Assembly: GCA_000733355.1 (NCBI GenBank)
Contig: JNVV01000055.1
Span: 210,571-274,570, forward strand
Direction: 5' to 3'
Source of the DNA: Falciphora oryzae
Lineage: Eukaryota > Ascomycota > Sordariomycetes > Magnaporthales > Magnaporthaceae
DNA length: 64,000 nt
The translations under genes were made by a program, and so were the position numbers. Numbering within the stretch: position 1 is the stretch's first letter; each line of letters starts with the position of its first letter. The notes beneath the pieces were generated by a model. The model searched no databases, had not been told where the DNA came from, and saw nothing but the letters and a program-made list of their open reading frames with translations. This document shows positions 44,201 through 53,545 of this stretch, piece after piece.

Positions 44201-45151
44201 CATCCATTATGCTTAAACCGATTGGGACCAGTGGCTTCCCGCAGTCCAGCTCGCGCTTAATTTACGCCCGCATTCCATTATTGGCATTTTCCCCTTTTTT
44301 GCCAACTACGGTTACGAACCGCCCTTAGTTATCGCCCTAGCGGAGACGGATCCCAAACCGACCGCAACGTTTTTTGCGGCCAAAGCTAAAGCATATGTGG
44401 AAAAGCTGGCTTAGATTACGGATATATGCTAAACGGCGATGGTAGCGGCGGCGTAACAGGCGGAGCGGTTCGCGAATTAGAAAAGGCGCCCCGCAGAGCA
44501 GTACCGTCCTGGCGATAAAGTGTGGCTAGATTTAACCAATTTCCAGTCCAAGCGTCCGAAGAAAAAGCTGGACTGGTTGCGGGCTAAGGTGACGGTAACC
44601 AAAGTGATCGGCCCTAACGTGGTAGAGGTGGAAGGCCTACCTATAGGTGCGCACAACCGGTTTAATGTGGACAAAATTAGGAGAGCCAGCTTAAATCCGG
44701 TTCCCGGACAACAGGTAGCGGACCTTTAGCCCCCAGCGGTAATAGTGGAAGGCGATAAGCAGTGGGTGGTAAGGGAAATCGACGCGGCCAGAACGGTGAG
44801 AGTCGGAAAAGGGAAGCAAAGGCAGGTCCGCGTTTGGTGGGAGGGACATATGGATCCTACGTGGGAACCGCTGGAAAGCGTGTCGGATTTGGAAGCGCTG
44901 GATCGTTTCGAAGCAAAGTACGGCGATGCGCGGACTAATGATGGGAGCTACGTTGAGCAAGCGGAACCGCAGATGGAGAAGAGTAAAGAGGTTCCTAAAC
45001 GGAAACGCGGGAGACTACGGAAAAATAACGCCGAACCTAAAGTGGGAATCCAACTTTCGAACGTCGGAAAAAGTTTAACCTAACAGCCCTTAGCTCCAAG
45101 CAATAACGACGAGGACGAAGTTTATCCCGCACAGATAACGAAGGGCTTTTA
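41235..45151 (+). pseudogene. Ty3 pol: protease, RT, RNase H, integrase, chromodomain
   Basis: Protease: ALVDEGCECYAAI (usually DSG or DTG) and LILGKPWL. RT (41823 on): GFIKASSSLAGAPILFVRKP, YRGLNAISEADRYPLP, YLDDIVVYSRG at about 42420. RNase H: FLETDCSGFALGGAL and TDHRNLEYF. Integrase: zinc-finger remnant (HDACTVGHPG, CDVCGRF), catalytic residues in MDFITDLP, VFDRGINW and TERLNQEVQ. Chromodomain 44745-44936: WVVREIDAARTVRVGKGKQ, WWEGHMDPTWEPLESV. About 15-20 in-frame stops, nearly all TAA/TAG where Gln is expected (e.g. 42366, 42538, 42783). The last frame ends at 45149-45151, abutting the end of the antisense frame. Confidence 0.88.
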
Positions 45152-46402
45152 GTCGAAACCTTCGAAGTTAGTTTCATTTTCATCCTTATCCCCATCCTTA
45201 TCCTCATTTTCATCCTCATCACCATCCTCCTCTTCCTCCTTTTTACTCCTATCGTCGCCCTCCTTATTCTCACTGGTGTTATCCTCACTTTGGGAATCCG
45301 CCAATTCGATAGGCCGGTCGGGGCGCGAGCCGGCGGCAGGTGCACGAACTACAGCCTCGGAAACCGGAGCCACCGATTGGGCTCCCCGGAACTGGGGGCG
45401 AGGAGTGTCGGCGATATCGATCCGCACTCTAGAAGCGGCTAGAGAAGGGCGAGGAGAGGCGGATCCCAGCTCGATAGAAGGGGACCGAGCAGCAGCCTGC
45501 GCGCGCCGGATACGAACAGGCGGAAGGGGCGGCGGCGGAACCATGGACCGAACAAAGGCCTTTCGAGCCGAGTTGTAGGGAGGACCGAGAGCAGGCGGAG
45601 GCAGCTGGGTGGACGCGGATGCCGACGGGAGAGGCAGGGGAGGTCCCACGTCAAGACGGCGGCGACGGGAAGGCGAGGTCTGGAGGTTGAGGCGCGCCAT
45701 CTCAGGGCTGGCGANNNNNNNNNNNNNNNNNNNNNNNNNNNNNNNNNNNNNNNNNNNNNNNNNNNNNNNNNNNNNNNNNNNNNNNNNNNNNNNNNNNNNN
45801 NNNNNNNNNNNNNNNNNNNNNNNNNNNNNNNNNNNNNNNNNNNNNNNNNNNNNNNNNNNNNNNNNNNNNNNNNNNNNNNNNNNNNNNNNNNNNNNNNNNN
45901 NNNNNNNNNNNNNNNNNNNNNNNNNNNNNNNNNNNNNNNNNNNNNNNNNNNNNNNNNNNNNNNNNNNNNNNNNNNNNNNNNNNNNNNNNNNNNNNNNNNN
46001 NNNNNNNNNNNNNNNNNNNNNNNNNNNNNNNNNNNNNNNNNNNNNNNNNNNNNNNNNNNNNNNNNNNNNNNNNNNNNNNNNNNNNNNNNNNNNNNNNNNN
46101 NNNNNNNNNNNNNNNNNNNNNNNNNNNNNNNNNNNNNNNNNNNNNNNNNNNNNNNNNNNNNNNNNNNNNNNNNNNNNNNNNNNNNNNNNNNNNNNNNNNN
46201 NNNNNNNNNNNNNNNNNNNNNNNNNNNNNNNNNNNNNNNNNNNNNNNNNNNNNNNNNNNNNNNNNNNNNNNNNNNNNNNNNNNNNNNNNNNNNNNNNNNN
46301 NNNNNNNNNNNNNNNNNNNNNNNNNNNNNNNNNNNNNNNNNNNNNNCGCAAACTGGTTAGTTGGGGCCTCAGGTAGAATAAGGGAAGAGGAGAGCTTACC
46401 AT
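45149..46402 (-). CDS. Antisense reading frame in the Ty3 3' region (unknown)
   Basis: A minus-strand frame of 417 codons (210 of them N) ends where pol ends. After the gap it is Pro/Ser/Arg-rich (RLNLQTSPSRRRRLDVGPPL) and closes with an acidic tail (EEEEDGDEDENEDKDGDKDE). Upstream, a second frame (46396-46953) runs from within the 3' LTR with Pro/Ser-rich sequence; a GTAAGC donor at 46394-46399 and a CAG at 46353-46355 could splice the two across 47 bp in phase, though CTAAC lies too close to the CAG to be a good branch site. Composition is low complexity, so chance openness is possible. No family recognised. Confidence 0.45.
   Translation of the reverse strand: MVSSPLPLFYLRPQLTSLXXXXXXXXXXXXXXXXXXXXXXXXXXXXXXXXXXXXXXXXXXXXXXXXXXXXXXXXXXXXXXXXXXXXXXXXXXXXXXXXXXXXXXXXXXXXXXXXXXXXXXXXXXXXXXXXXXXXXXXXXXXXXXXXXXXXXXXXXXXXXXXXXXXXXXXXXXXXXXXXXXXXXXXXXXXXXXXXXXXXXXXXXXXXXXXXXXXXXXXXXXXXXXXXXXXXASPEMARLNLQTSPSRRRRLDVGPPLPLPSASASTQLPPPALGPPYNSARKAFVRSMVPPPPLPPVRIRRAQAAARSPSIELGSASPRPSLAASRVRIDIADTPRPQFRGAQSVAPVSEAVVRAPAAGSRPDRPIELADSQSEDNTSENKEGDDRSKKEEEEDGDEDENEDKDGDKDENETNFEGFD
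45715..46346. other. Assembly gap (632 N)
   Basis: Run of N in the Ty3 3' region. Confidence 1.
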
Positions 46403-46796
46403 GTCGGCGGCGGCAAGCGGAAGATCGGGCGGGAAGAGCTTGGAGCACTGGAGGGCGCTGAAGTAGTAGTGAAGTTAGCGGAGGTCGCGGAGGAAGCAGG
46501 ACGGGACGCGCCCGCGCCTCTGGGAACGCGGGCCTGGGAAATGCTTACGGGAACGACGGGATCTGGCGCGACGGATTGAAGCGCATACTGGGAAGAGGTT
46601 AGCGAGGGCAGGGCAGAGGGAGGGGAGGCTATCACGAACCGGAAGCGGAAGTAGAGGTGCGGTTGGTGTTGTGGTGAAGGAAAGGAAGTAGGGAAGTTGG
46701 GTTGAGGGCTGGGGTAAGGGAAAGGGTAGGCAGAATTGGGTGCTGAGCCCTGATTGGGCAGGAGGGGGCGAGTGGGTCCGTGCGGGATCCCCTCCC

Positions 46797-46818
46797 AAAA
46801 GGGAAGGAGGGGGCGAGT
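46797..46818 (+). other. Polypurine tract of the Ty3 element
   Basis: AAAAGGGAAGGAGGGGGCGA stands directly before the 3' LTR, as needed for plus-strand priming. A second similar stretch (GGAGGGGGCGAGTGGG) lies 45 bp upstream. Confidence 0.7.
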
Positions 46819-47028
46819 TGTTAGAGGGCTGGATCCCATTGGCTCAGCCACGGGCTCGTGCCCGAGGCCTGCGCCTTTGGGTCCGCGCCACAACGCTCGG
46901 GCCCCCGAGCTGTATATAGCGGATTCCGCGCGTGGCCCTGCGGAGCAGGCCACCCTCCCCTTTACCCCTCGTAGTTCGTCAATACAACCAAGTCCCTACA
47001 AGCGCGCCAACGTTGTAGGACCCTTACA
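46819..47028 (+). repeat. 3' LTR (210 bp)
   Basis: Pairs with 39303-39512; preceded by a purine-rich tract. Confidence 0.92.
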
Positions 47029-47484
47029 GGCACCCTCTCGATAAAAGGAAGCGATTTCATATCTTGCCTGCGATCTCGATTACCGGTCTCGTCTGCGAAT
47101 TAATATACGAAAGCCATATAAACGCTAATGGGTTTGTTTTTTTAGCTAAAATAGGATTTACTTCCTCGCATGGATAAATTCCTTGCCCCTAAAAGTATCT
47201 TGGTTATGGATAACGCGTTTTAGCATAAAAACCTTCGCGTCGAATTAGCCTATCGGGAAGCTGGCGTTTTGTTGCTGTTTTTACCACCCTACTTACCAAA
47301 TTACAACCCGATCGAAGCTTTTTTTAAGGACTTAAAAACGGCTGTCAAACGTTGCGGGAAATACGAAAAAAGCGAAAAAATATCGAAGGACGAATTTAAG
47401 CAATTCCTATTAGATATCGCGACCGTTCGAGGATTTTATATAAAAGCGATTAAAGGGCATTTCAAACAGGCGAAAGTGCCATAG

Positions 47485-47861
47485 AAAAACGGCTAGGAAA
47501 AAGGCGCTGCAGTTGATTATATGGAATTGTATTAAAAAGAATATACTAAATTTCTTAGCGGCACATTAAAGTAAATCAACGTGCCAACCTCCAAGAGATC
47601 GTCAAAAACCTTCCTTATATATATTTCGCCCGGGCTTTGCATTTTGTTACCGGATTGAGCCCTCGTCGCTATAGCTGTCGTCGTTAGTAGGATCTTAGCT
47701 CGAAAAGGGTATCGTTTATCGCGTTATAGGAAATGGTAACGGAAAAAAGCTATCGAAATTGTTAGCATCCATAAAGGGATCTTGGATAGGATCGCGTTAA
47801 ATAAAAGGATCTGCGGGGAAAATTAATCGTAAATAAGCATTCCGCTTAAATATTAAAACAA
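47485..47861. other. AT-rich spacer between the two convergent genes
   Basis: Short frames on the plus strand (RKGYRLSRYRKW, IVSIHKGILDRIALNKRI) look protein-like but belong to no recognised family. Confidence 0.35.
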
Positions 47862-50372
47862 TTAAAGGCTCAAACCTCCTCCCGGCACGGCTTCGTTTAC
47901 GTCGCCGTCGCCGTCAACCTCAAAAGCGAAACGGAAAGCCTCGTCTTTAACGCGCTTTTTAAGCAACGATTTAAACGCCCGCACGAAATTAGCCGGCAGG
48001 CCAAAGGCCAGGAAATGTGCGTCGGGCATTTCCCGGATACCTTAAATGCTTAATAATCCGTTAAAAAGGTGCCTTGAAAAGCGTTAAGCGGTTTTTTAAA
48101 TTCCTTGATATTGCTAAGGCGACCCGCTAGCGTAAATGCGCGCAAACTCGTCCGCAAACAAATCAAACAGCTTTACCGCAAAAATACTAAGCGGGACTAC
48201 TGCGTCAAATAATAAATAAAAAGGAAAAAAGTACTAATCTCCTTGGGCAAACTCGGTGCCGTAATGCGACGGCAAAATCGCAATTTGCCCGCGGGAAAGT
48301 AGCAAAAAATCCGGCAATCCACCCAAAAGTAATTAAAAGGGTAAAGCGATTTCGTTTATCTCGTAGCTGGCCAGCGCGACGAGCGTTAGCGCCGACAAAG
48401 TCCTAAAAACGGTTTGTTGCAGGTTCCGAAATATATTAACGTTTTTTGCGATATTTTAATGCAACGGTGCCGGCGCCAACGTTGTTTGCGCGCTTGCGGG
48501 AGGATTTCGTTGTGCCAGGCTAGAAATTAGCGAGGTTAATTCGCCTAACGGCTTAGCCATACCGTCGTTATTAATATTAATAACGTTGTTATAAATAGGC
48601 CCGATCTTTTACCTACTACTACCGCTGAAAGGCCGGTAATAGTTTATAGCCGTCTCCGGATTAGCAAAAGCTTTCCTGTATACCTCGGCCTGCTTTTTCC
48701 GAAAGCCTTCCCGGATATTAGCAAAAGGCTACTCAAGCAATGCAATTCTAACTTGGATCGCTGCCGCCCACCGCTGAATTTATACTAGGCCAAAAGGGTA
48801 ATAAACTTTTTTTCGGCCAACGCGCTTAACGAAGCACAAAAAAGGCGCGTAGGTATTGCGGAAATTATTGCAAATTCCTTTCGGCAACGTATATAACCAC
48901 CTCGCGGTAAGCTCGTAATACAGCCGAATTAGCGGATTAGATTGCTTCTTTTCCTCCAGCGCTGCACGCATTATATTAATAATCGTTTTCCGGGCAATCG
49001 AGGTCGCCGCCGGGGCTATCGTTCTTACTAACCGCATAGTGGATAGGTGATTTCTAAAAAGGTTGCAGGCGCTTGACTTTGCATCGTCAAGCACCCTATT
49101 TAAAAAAATAAACGGCGCGATCGAAGGTGCGGATCGATGGGAAGTCAAGCTGGATTCCTTCCGTTAAAAGCGGAAATAATAATCCAAACTAATCGTTAAT
49201 TCGCGATTAGCGTATTATATCAGCGCCTCGAAAATATCGTCGCTAGAAATGAAGCTATTAAATTTAACGCTATTAAGCCCTTTATCGCAATCAAAAGTGC
49301 TCGAAACGATCTACGGGGCGATAACGCGAGGTAGCTTGTATCCGGCCGTCAATTCTGCCTTAAAATATCTCGCTAACGCGTCCTTTACCTCGTTATCCTT
49401 TCGGCTTAACCTAACTATGCGCGTTATTTTATAGGCCGACGCGAACTTAGCGAAGGCTCCCTCGCAATCAACGCCGGTAAAGGACGTCGCGGTAGGTGTT
49501 GCAAAGGTTAACAGCTTAACGATCGAGCGCGGTTTTGCCTAAAGCTTCTTTTCCGGCAACCAAAACGGCTTTATTAAGTGTACGGTAACTTTGACCGATA
49601 CCCGGATTTGCAAAGGCTTTTCCGCTGCCGGTATCGGTACCGCAGGCGCTACGGGCGCTGCGGGCGCTACGGGCGCGCGAGGCGCTCAAAACGTCGGCGG
49701 TGCCCTAAAGCGAGGTCTTTTTGCTTTGGGCGTAGGTTAATCGTCCTCCTCCTCTTTAACCCCCCTCACCGCCTTAAAGCGACTCGTTTGCTAACTAGCG
49801 GGTATAATATCGTCGCTAAAAAAATCGATTACCGGGTAAGTAAAGTGCTGAAAAGGCGGGTAAAACTCGGACTCGCTCGTATCGGAGGAGGGCGGTAAAA
49901 AGGATAAATCCGAAAAAATTACCGCAACCTCTGCTGGTTACGCCGGCGCCTTGCCTTTCCCCTTTACAAGCGCCTTTCTTTTTATAGGAGCTCGTTTCCT
50001 AGCCGGCGCTTTCTTGCGTACCTTTTCGGGTGCTAACTTCTCGGTTTCTAGCACCTCCTCGACCTCAAACTCGGTCTCCGGCGCCTAAACGGCAAGCCCA
50101 GCGATTTCGAAAGCTTGCGACGGCGTGCTCTTAAGCTTTAACTTAATCTTCGGCGTAATTGCCCGGTCTGTTAGCTTTAGGATCCGTATAAAGCGTTTCG
50201 TCGGTTCTTAAGCGCTTGCCTCCTTATTAAGCGCTTTACGCTTTTATCGGGGGTCCGGTATAGTTACGAAACCCGAAAATTAGCAAAAAAAAAACGTACG
50301 TTACGGAGTTGGGAATCGCTTTATTATTTTAATCGCGTTAATTTTGGTTTTTACTTTAGTATTGCTGCTATC
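47862..50372 (-). pseudogene. Second gene of the TIR element, unknown family, about 830 codons
   Basis: One minus-strand frame stays readable from inside the right TIR (about 50372) to a TAA at 47862-47864, broken by about 20 stops that are TAA or TAG (one TGA). Sequence between stops is protein-like: a Lys/Arg/Pro-rich N-terminal region (PEKVRKKAPARKRAPIKRKA), an acidic/aromatic patch, an Ala/Pro linker, then a helical region (SVKVTVHLIKPFWLPEKK, LYYELTARWLYTLPKGICNN, VYRKAFANPETAINYYRPFS, YEINEIALPF) and a C-terminal FLAFGLPANFVRAFKSLLKK. No start codon is obvious. It converges with the transposase, 378 bp apart. I do not recognise the family; it may be an accessory DNA-binding protein or cargo. 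Confidence 0.6.
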
Positions 50373-50374
50373 AC

Positions 50375-50490
50375 AACGCGCGTTGGTTGATCCGGCTAGG
50401 CCGTCACTTTAAAAAACGCGATTTTCACCGCAAAACGAAGGGGGTGGGTGGGAGTGCACCCTGGTCCGTTGGACCCACTGTGGTTTGGTT
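50375..50490 (-). repeat. Right terminal inverted repeat
   Basis: Reverse complement reads GAACCAAACCACAGTGGGTC... to GATCAACCAACGCGCGTT, pairing with 38511-38627. Confidence 0.88.
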
Positions 50491-50922
50491 CTAAACAAAC
50501 AGCGGGTTCTTGGCGCCTTTTTTTTTCTCCTAATTACCATCCGCGCCTGCATCCTACTCCAGCTGAAACTAGCAGCCTTTTGGTTCAACGCATTTCCCGC
50601 TTTTCAAAAAGAAGCCGAGTTTATTCTTTAGGAAGGTTGGCGCAGTCATGGTGGGTGGCTGGCACGTCGACTAAAACAAAACTGTTACAGCGGGTAGGGG
50701 CTAGAGAAAATGGGCGGCAAAGAAGATTGTATTCCGAGTGGGTGCCAGGCCGGAGGCCCTGCCTGGAAGGAAATCCCTATCTACTGTGGCCTGGAGGCTT
50801 GGGCACGTGGCCCCTTGGGTGTCGTGACAAAAACGCTGACCATCCGCGGCTGGGTGGTGCAGCCGCAATCGCGACTCGCTTCGGTCGCCTGCACCCTCGC
50901 GTCTCGGCATCGTCAATCCGCC
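50491..50922. other. No gene recognised
   Basis: Right flank of the TIR element; presumably the upstream region of the FunK1 relic. Confidence 0.4.
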
Positions 50923-51580
50923 ATGGCGGATCGGTCACCGTCGGAGATCATTAGGGACAATCCCATCGGGACGGGCCTTGATGCCTTCCGCGCCTCGTTC
51001 AGCTCGATCTGCGCAGACAGGCAGGTCCCGCACGCTCCGGACGCGCTGGGTCGGCTTGGCCAAGACAGTATGACGACTCCAGCTGCTTTTGTCAAATGTG
51101 TGCACTCCCCTGACCGGCGCATAGAACTCCGGGATCTCGCGAACCTCCTTATTTCCTCTCTGCAAATCCTTCCGGCTGCGGTCCAGCTCCGCTCCAAGAC
51201 GGGCCGTCGAAACCTCCGGGGCGATCTCCTAAAGTTCAACATTGCCGTCGACGGCGACGACGACTTCGACTGTGGCCGGATCAGGCCTCTCCTGAACGCA
51301 GCCCTCGCCGATGACCCAGACGATGCCCTGATTTGGGACTAAGTCCACCGCGCCGTCGCCGAGCACGCCCCGCCGCCCCGTCCGGTGCCGTCCTCCCTGC
51401 AGCAGACCCCGTGGCTGCACAATACGCATCAATAAAGATGGGCTGCAGTTCGTGTCCACGGTCCTCGGGTTTCTGTGGATGAACGAGGAGGAGCTTGGCT
51501 TCGATCCTACAGTCGTTACGGCGAGGGCCGGCGGTTCATTGTGATCGATCGGGGCGGCCAGACAGAGCGTCTCGCTGGTT
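50923..51580 (+). pseudogene. FunK1-type fungal protein kinase relic (N-terminal region)
   Basis: ATG 50923 gives MADRSPSEIIRDNPIGTGLD..., ending with DALIWD and a TAA at 51340-51342; the same frame continues VHRAVAEHAPPPRPVPSSLQ and QTPWLHNT, the usual start of fungal FunK1-type kinases. Then, after a deletion and frame change, FVSTVLGFLWMNEEELGFDP and FIVIDRGGQTERLAG follow. The kinase domain itself is missing. Gene dead. Confidence 0.72.
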
Positions 51581-51642
51581 GCTCTCCCGCGCAAGGGCGT
51601 CGACAAAAGCGCCGCCGAAGCCACGGCTCTCATGGCCTTTCT

Positions 51643-52660
51643 TCAACTCCAAGGCCCTGGCAAAGCTGAAGCACTTTGGCCATGTGCGGGCTTTCCGAGG
51701 CGGGGCCACTGAAAAAGTAGTACCGCTGTGCTTCGGCGTGCCACGTAAAATCCCAACCGTCGTCCTCCCGAGGGTATAGGCTCGAGAGGAGTGTTGCTCC
51801 GCTGCTGGAGCCTGATCCTGATATGAGGGTCTTTGTCGATGTCATAGGAGAACGGGGCCAGTGTATAGGATGTGGTGCAGGCACTCAGGCTGCTCGGAGC
51901 GTGGCCGGATCGAAGCTCGTAGATCACGTCGGCCGCTCCAGCGTCATCAATCTTATCAGCTGAGTTGGAACGCTTGATCTGGTCAACTGAGCCGGCCGCT
52001 CCATGATGTCTAGGGTTGTCGGCAGAATTGACGACTGCCACAACGGCTGTTGAAGACTCCTTAGCTTTGTCAGCGGCATCGACAGCTCCAGGGGCTTCGG
52101 TCTCGCCGACTGGAGCAGACTCTTGAGCCTTGATGGCAGCTTCCTTGACGACAGCCTTATTGGTGACAACTTTAGCGACGGCAGCGTCATTGACGACAAC
52201 TTCAGTGACAGCTCTAGTGTCTCCGGTTGTAAGGGAGTGCGCCAGAGTTTACCCACTCGACTACATGGACCAAAAGATCCAACAGTTCAATCACTCGGTG
52301 ATTGAACCCTCTGGCACCACTGTATGTCAAGCCACGGAGGCCCAAGGGCAACCCCGTTACACCGGTCTCGTTGGCCTCGTTAGCTGCCGACGACTCTCCA
52401 ATCTCGTTGACGGCGCCAGTGTCTCGAGAGTGGGGGCTGCTCGCTCCGTCGTAGTAGTCCCAAAGGTCCTCGATGCTAAGCAGAAGGGCAGGTTCTGTAG
52501 CGGCGATGAGAAACTGCAGTGTCTCCCGGAAACTCCCAACGAAGGCTCCGTCCTGGGCATAAGTGGGCGAGTTGCCGATGAAACGATTCTCTGGGATGAA
52601 AGCGGACAAGTCGTCCTGAACGCGGGTGGCCGCGTCATCAGGGGAAGAGGTGTTCTGCAT
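51643..52660 (-). other. Hypothetical minus-strand frames, possibly one broken gene
   Basis: ATG 52658-52660 opens 148 codons (FVGSFRETLQFLIAATEPAL, LLLSIEDLWDYYDGASSPHS) to a stop at 52214; shifted by one base, a Val/Ala-rich frame (VTEVVVNDAAVAKVVTNKAV) carries on to about 51643 (LAPFSYDIDKDPHIRIRLQQ). The periodic Ala/Val stretch at 52030-52210 resembles a low-complexity repeat. No family recognised. Confidence 0.35.
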
Positions 52661-53035
52661 GCGAGCGGCCGAGTCTTCCGTTATGTCGCTAGAGCGACCC
52701 TTTGTCCCCGGCCGAAACCTCAGTGTCTCCTGGAAACACCCTGACCAAGGGGCTTCTGCCGCTCGACTGACTGCTGGTAAACCTCGTGCGCCATGGCCTC
52801 GACAAGAGCGCCCACTCGACCGCGGGACTCGAGGTTCCTTCCCGACTCAGCACCTTGGCAAGACCGAACCGTTCCAGCAAAGGCTGGGCAAGGCCATTCC
52901 AGGAAAAGGTCTTGGCCAGAATACTCGAACCGCTAAGCCGGCAGCCGTCTTGGTTCTGGAGTTCCTGGGCGGCATGTCTTCGCTTCGGACCTCCGGTGCC
53001 AGGTCGTCTGGTTATACAGCGAGCCCCGGTGGTCA

Positions 53036-53545
53036 TGGCTCTGCTTTAGCTCGAACAGCTTGGAGAAGCCGAAGCGCTCTCCAAGGAACCGCGTATATCC
53101 GTCTGACGACCGCTGGTCGCCCTCCTGGGCCAGGACCTCCGCGAATATTGCCAGTACGCATGGGGTGAGGGCCCCGGACCACGGTAAGTTGGGCTCGAAC
53201 AGCTTGGAGAAGCCGAAGCGCTCCCCAAAGAACTTTGCGTGCCCGTCTGACGACCGCTGGTCGCCCTCCTGGGCCAACACCTCCACGAAAACATGACGGA
53301 ACTCCCGAGCCACGGTGGGCTGGGCTCGCCTCATGGTCGACAAACGCGGCCGTGTCCTGGTATGCATAGCCAGGGCACACCAGCTGCAGCATCTTGTCCA
53401 TGAGCGCATGCCCGATGAACTTGCGACGATGCTGACTCACGGTCGACAAAGGGGGTTCCCAAAGAACTTCGCGTGCCCGTCTGACGACCGCTGGTCGCCC
53501 TCCTGGGCCAGGACCTCCGCGAAAACGTGACGGAACTCCCGGGGC
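53036..53545 (-). pseudogene. GNAT acetyltransferase C-terminal module, three copies
   Basis: Minus-strand text EVLAQEGDQRSSDG....FGERFGFSKLFE occurs at about 53296-53200 and 53155-53040, and a third shortened copy (EVLAQEGDQRSSDGHAKFFG) at 53530-53455. The first is preceded by QHRRKFIGHALMDKMLQLVC (53440-53390), the acetyl-CoA-binding motif A of GNAT enzymes. Frames shift between units. Together they look like a rearranged fungal GNAT gene. Confidence 0.6.

Larger units (their letters stand above)
39303..47028 (+). mobile_element. Ty3/Gypsy chromovirus-type LTR retrotransposon
   Basis: LTRs 39303-39512 and 46819-47028 (210 bp each) with TGTTAG...TTACA ends, TSD GGCAC at 39298-39302 and 47029-47033. 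Internal order is gag, protease, RT, RNase H, integrase, chromodomain, then about 1.6 kb with an antisense frame and a 632 N gap before the polypurine tract. The coding frames are stopped many times, nearly always at former Gln codons. Confidence 0.93.
38709..47484 (+). pseudogene. Tc1/mariner-type DDE transposase, split by a Ty3 element
   Basis: The N-terminal half (38709-39302) starts MAPHLSIQQKNSVCILLELC with a helix-turn-helix (AKRIAAALDLNKRRVYNYQR), has a TAG after FLDEMQ (39042-39044), and carries the first catalytic Asp in FCDKFGLDRRNATKRT. The Ty3 insertion falls in codons for KRH; the target copy GGCAC then continues in frame as CCTCTCGATAAAAGG at 47034. The C-terminal half has the second Asp in VMDNAF and the Glu in LPPYLPNYNPIEAFFKDLK (about 47281-47337), ending at 47484. 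A frameshift near 47170 and a stop after DNAF (TAG, from CAG) disable it. The family is cut-and-paste. Confidence 0.82.
38511..50490. mobile_element. TIR-bounded Tc1/mariner-type element with a second gene, host of a Ty3 insertion
   Basis: Inverted repeats of about 117 bp begin GAACCAAACCACAGTGGGTC at each end, next to TA on both sides (38509-38510, 50491-50492). Inside lie a DDE transposase (plus strand, left), an unknown minus-strand gene of about 830 codons (right), and a 7.7 kb Ty3 element inserted in the transposase. Without the Ty3 copy the element is about 4.25 kb. Identity continues about 10 bp outside the TA (GCTGTYTGTT), so the exact ends are uncertain. The right half is AT-rich, unlike its surroundings. 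Confidence 0.75.

Noticed and set aside
46353..46399. 47 bp intron in the Ty3 antisense frame
   Set aside because: Not called as a feature: donor and acceptor fit and phase matches, but the branch-like CTAAC is only a few bases from the CAG.
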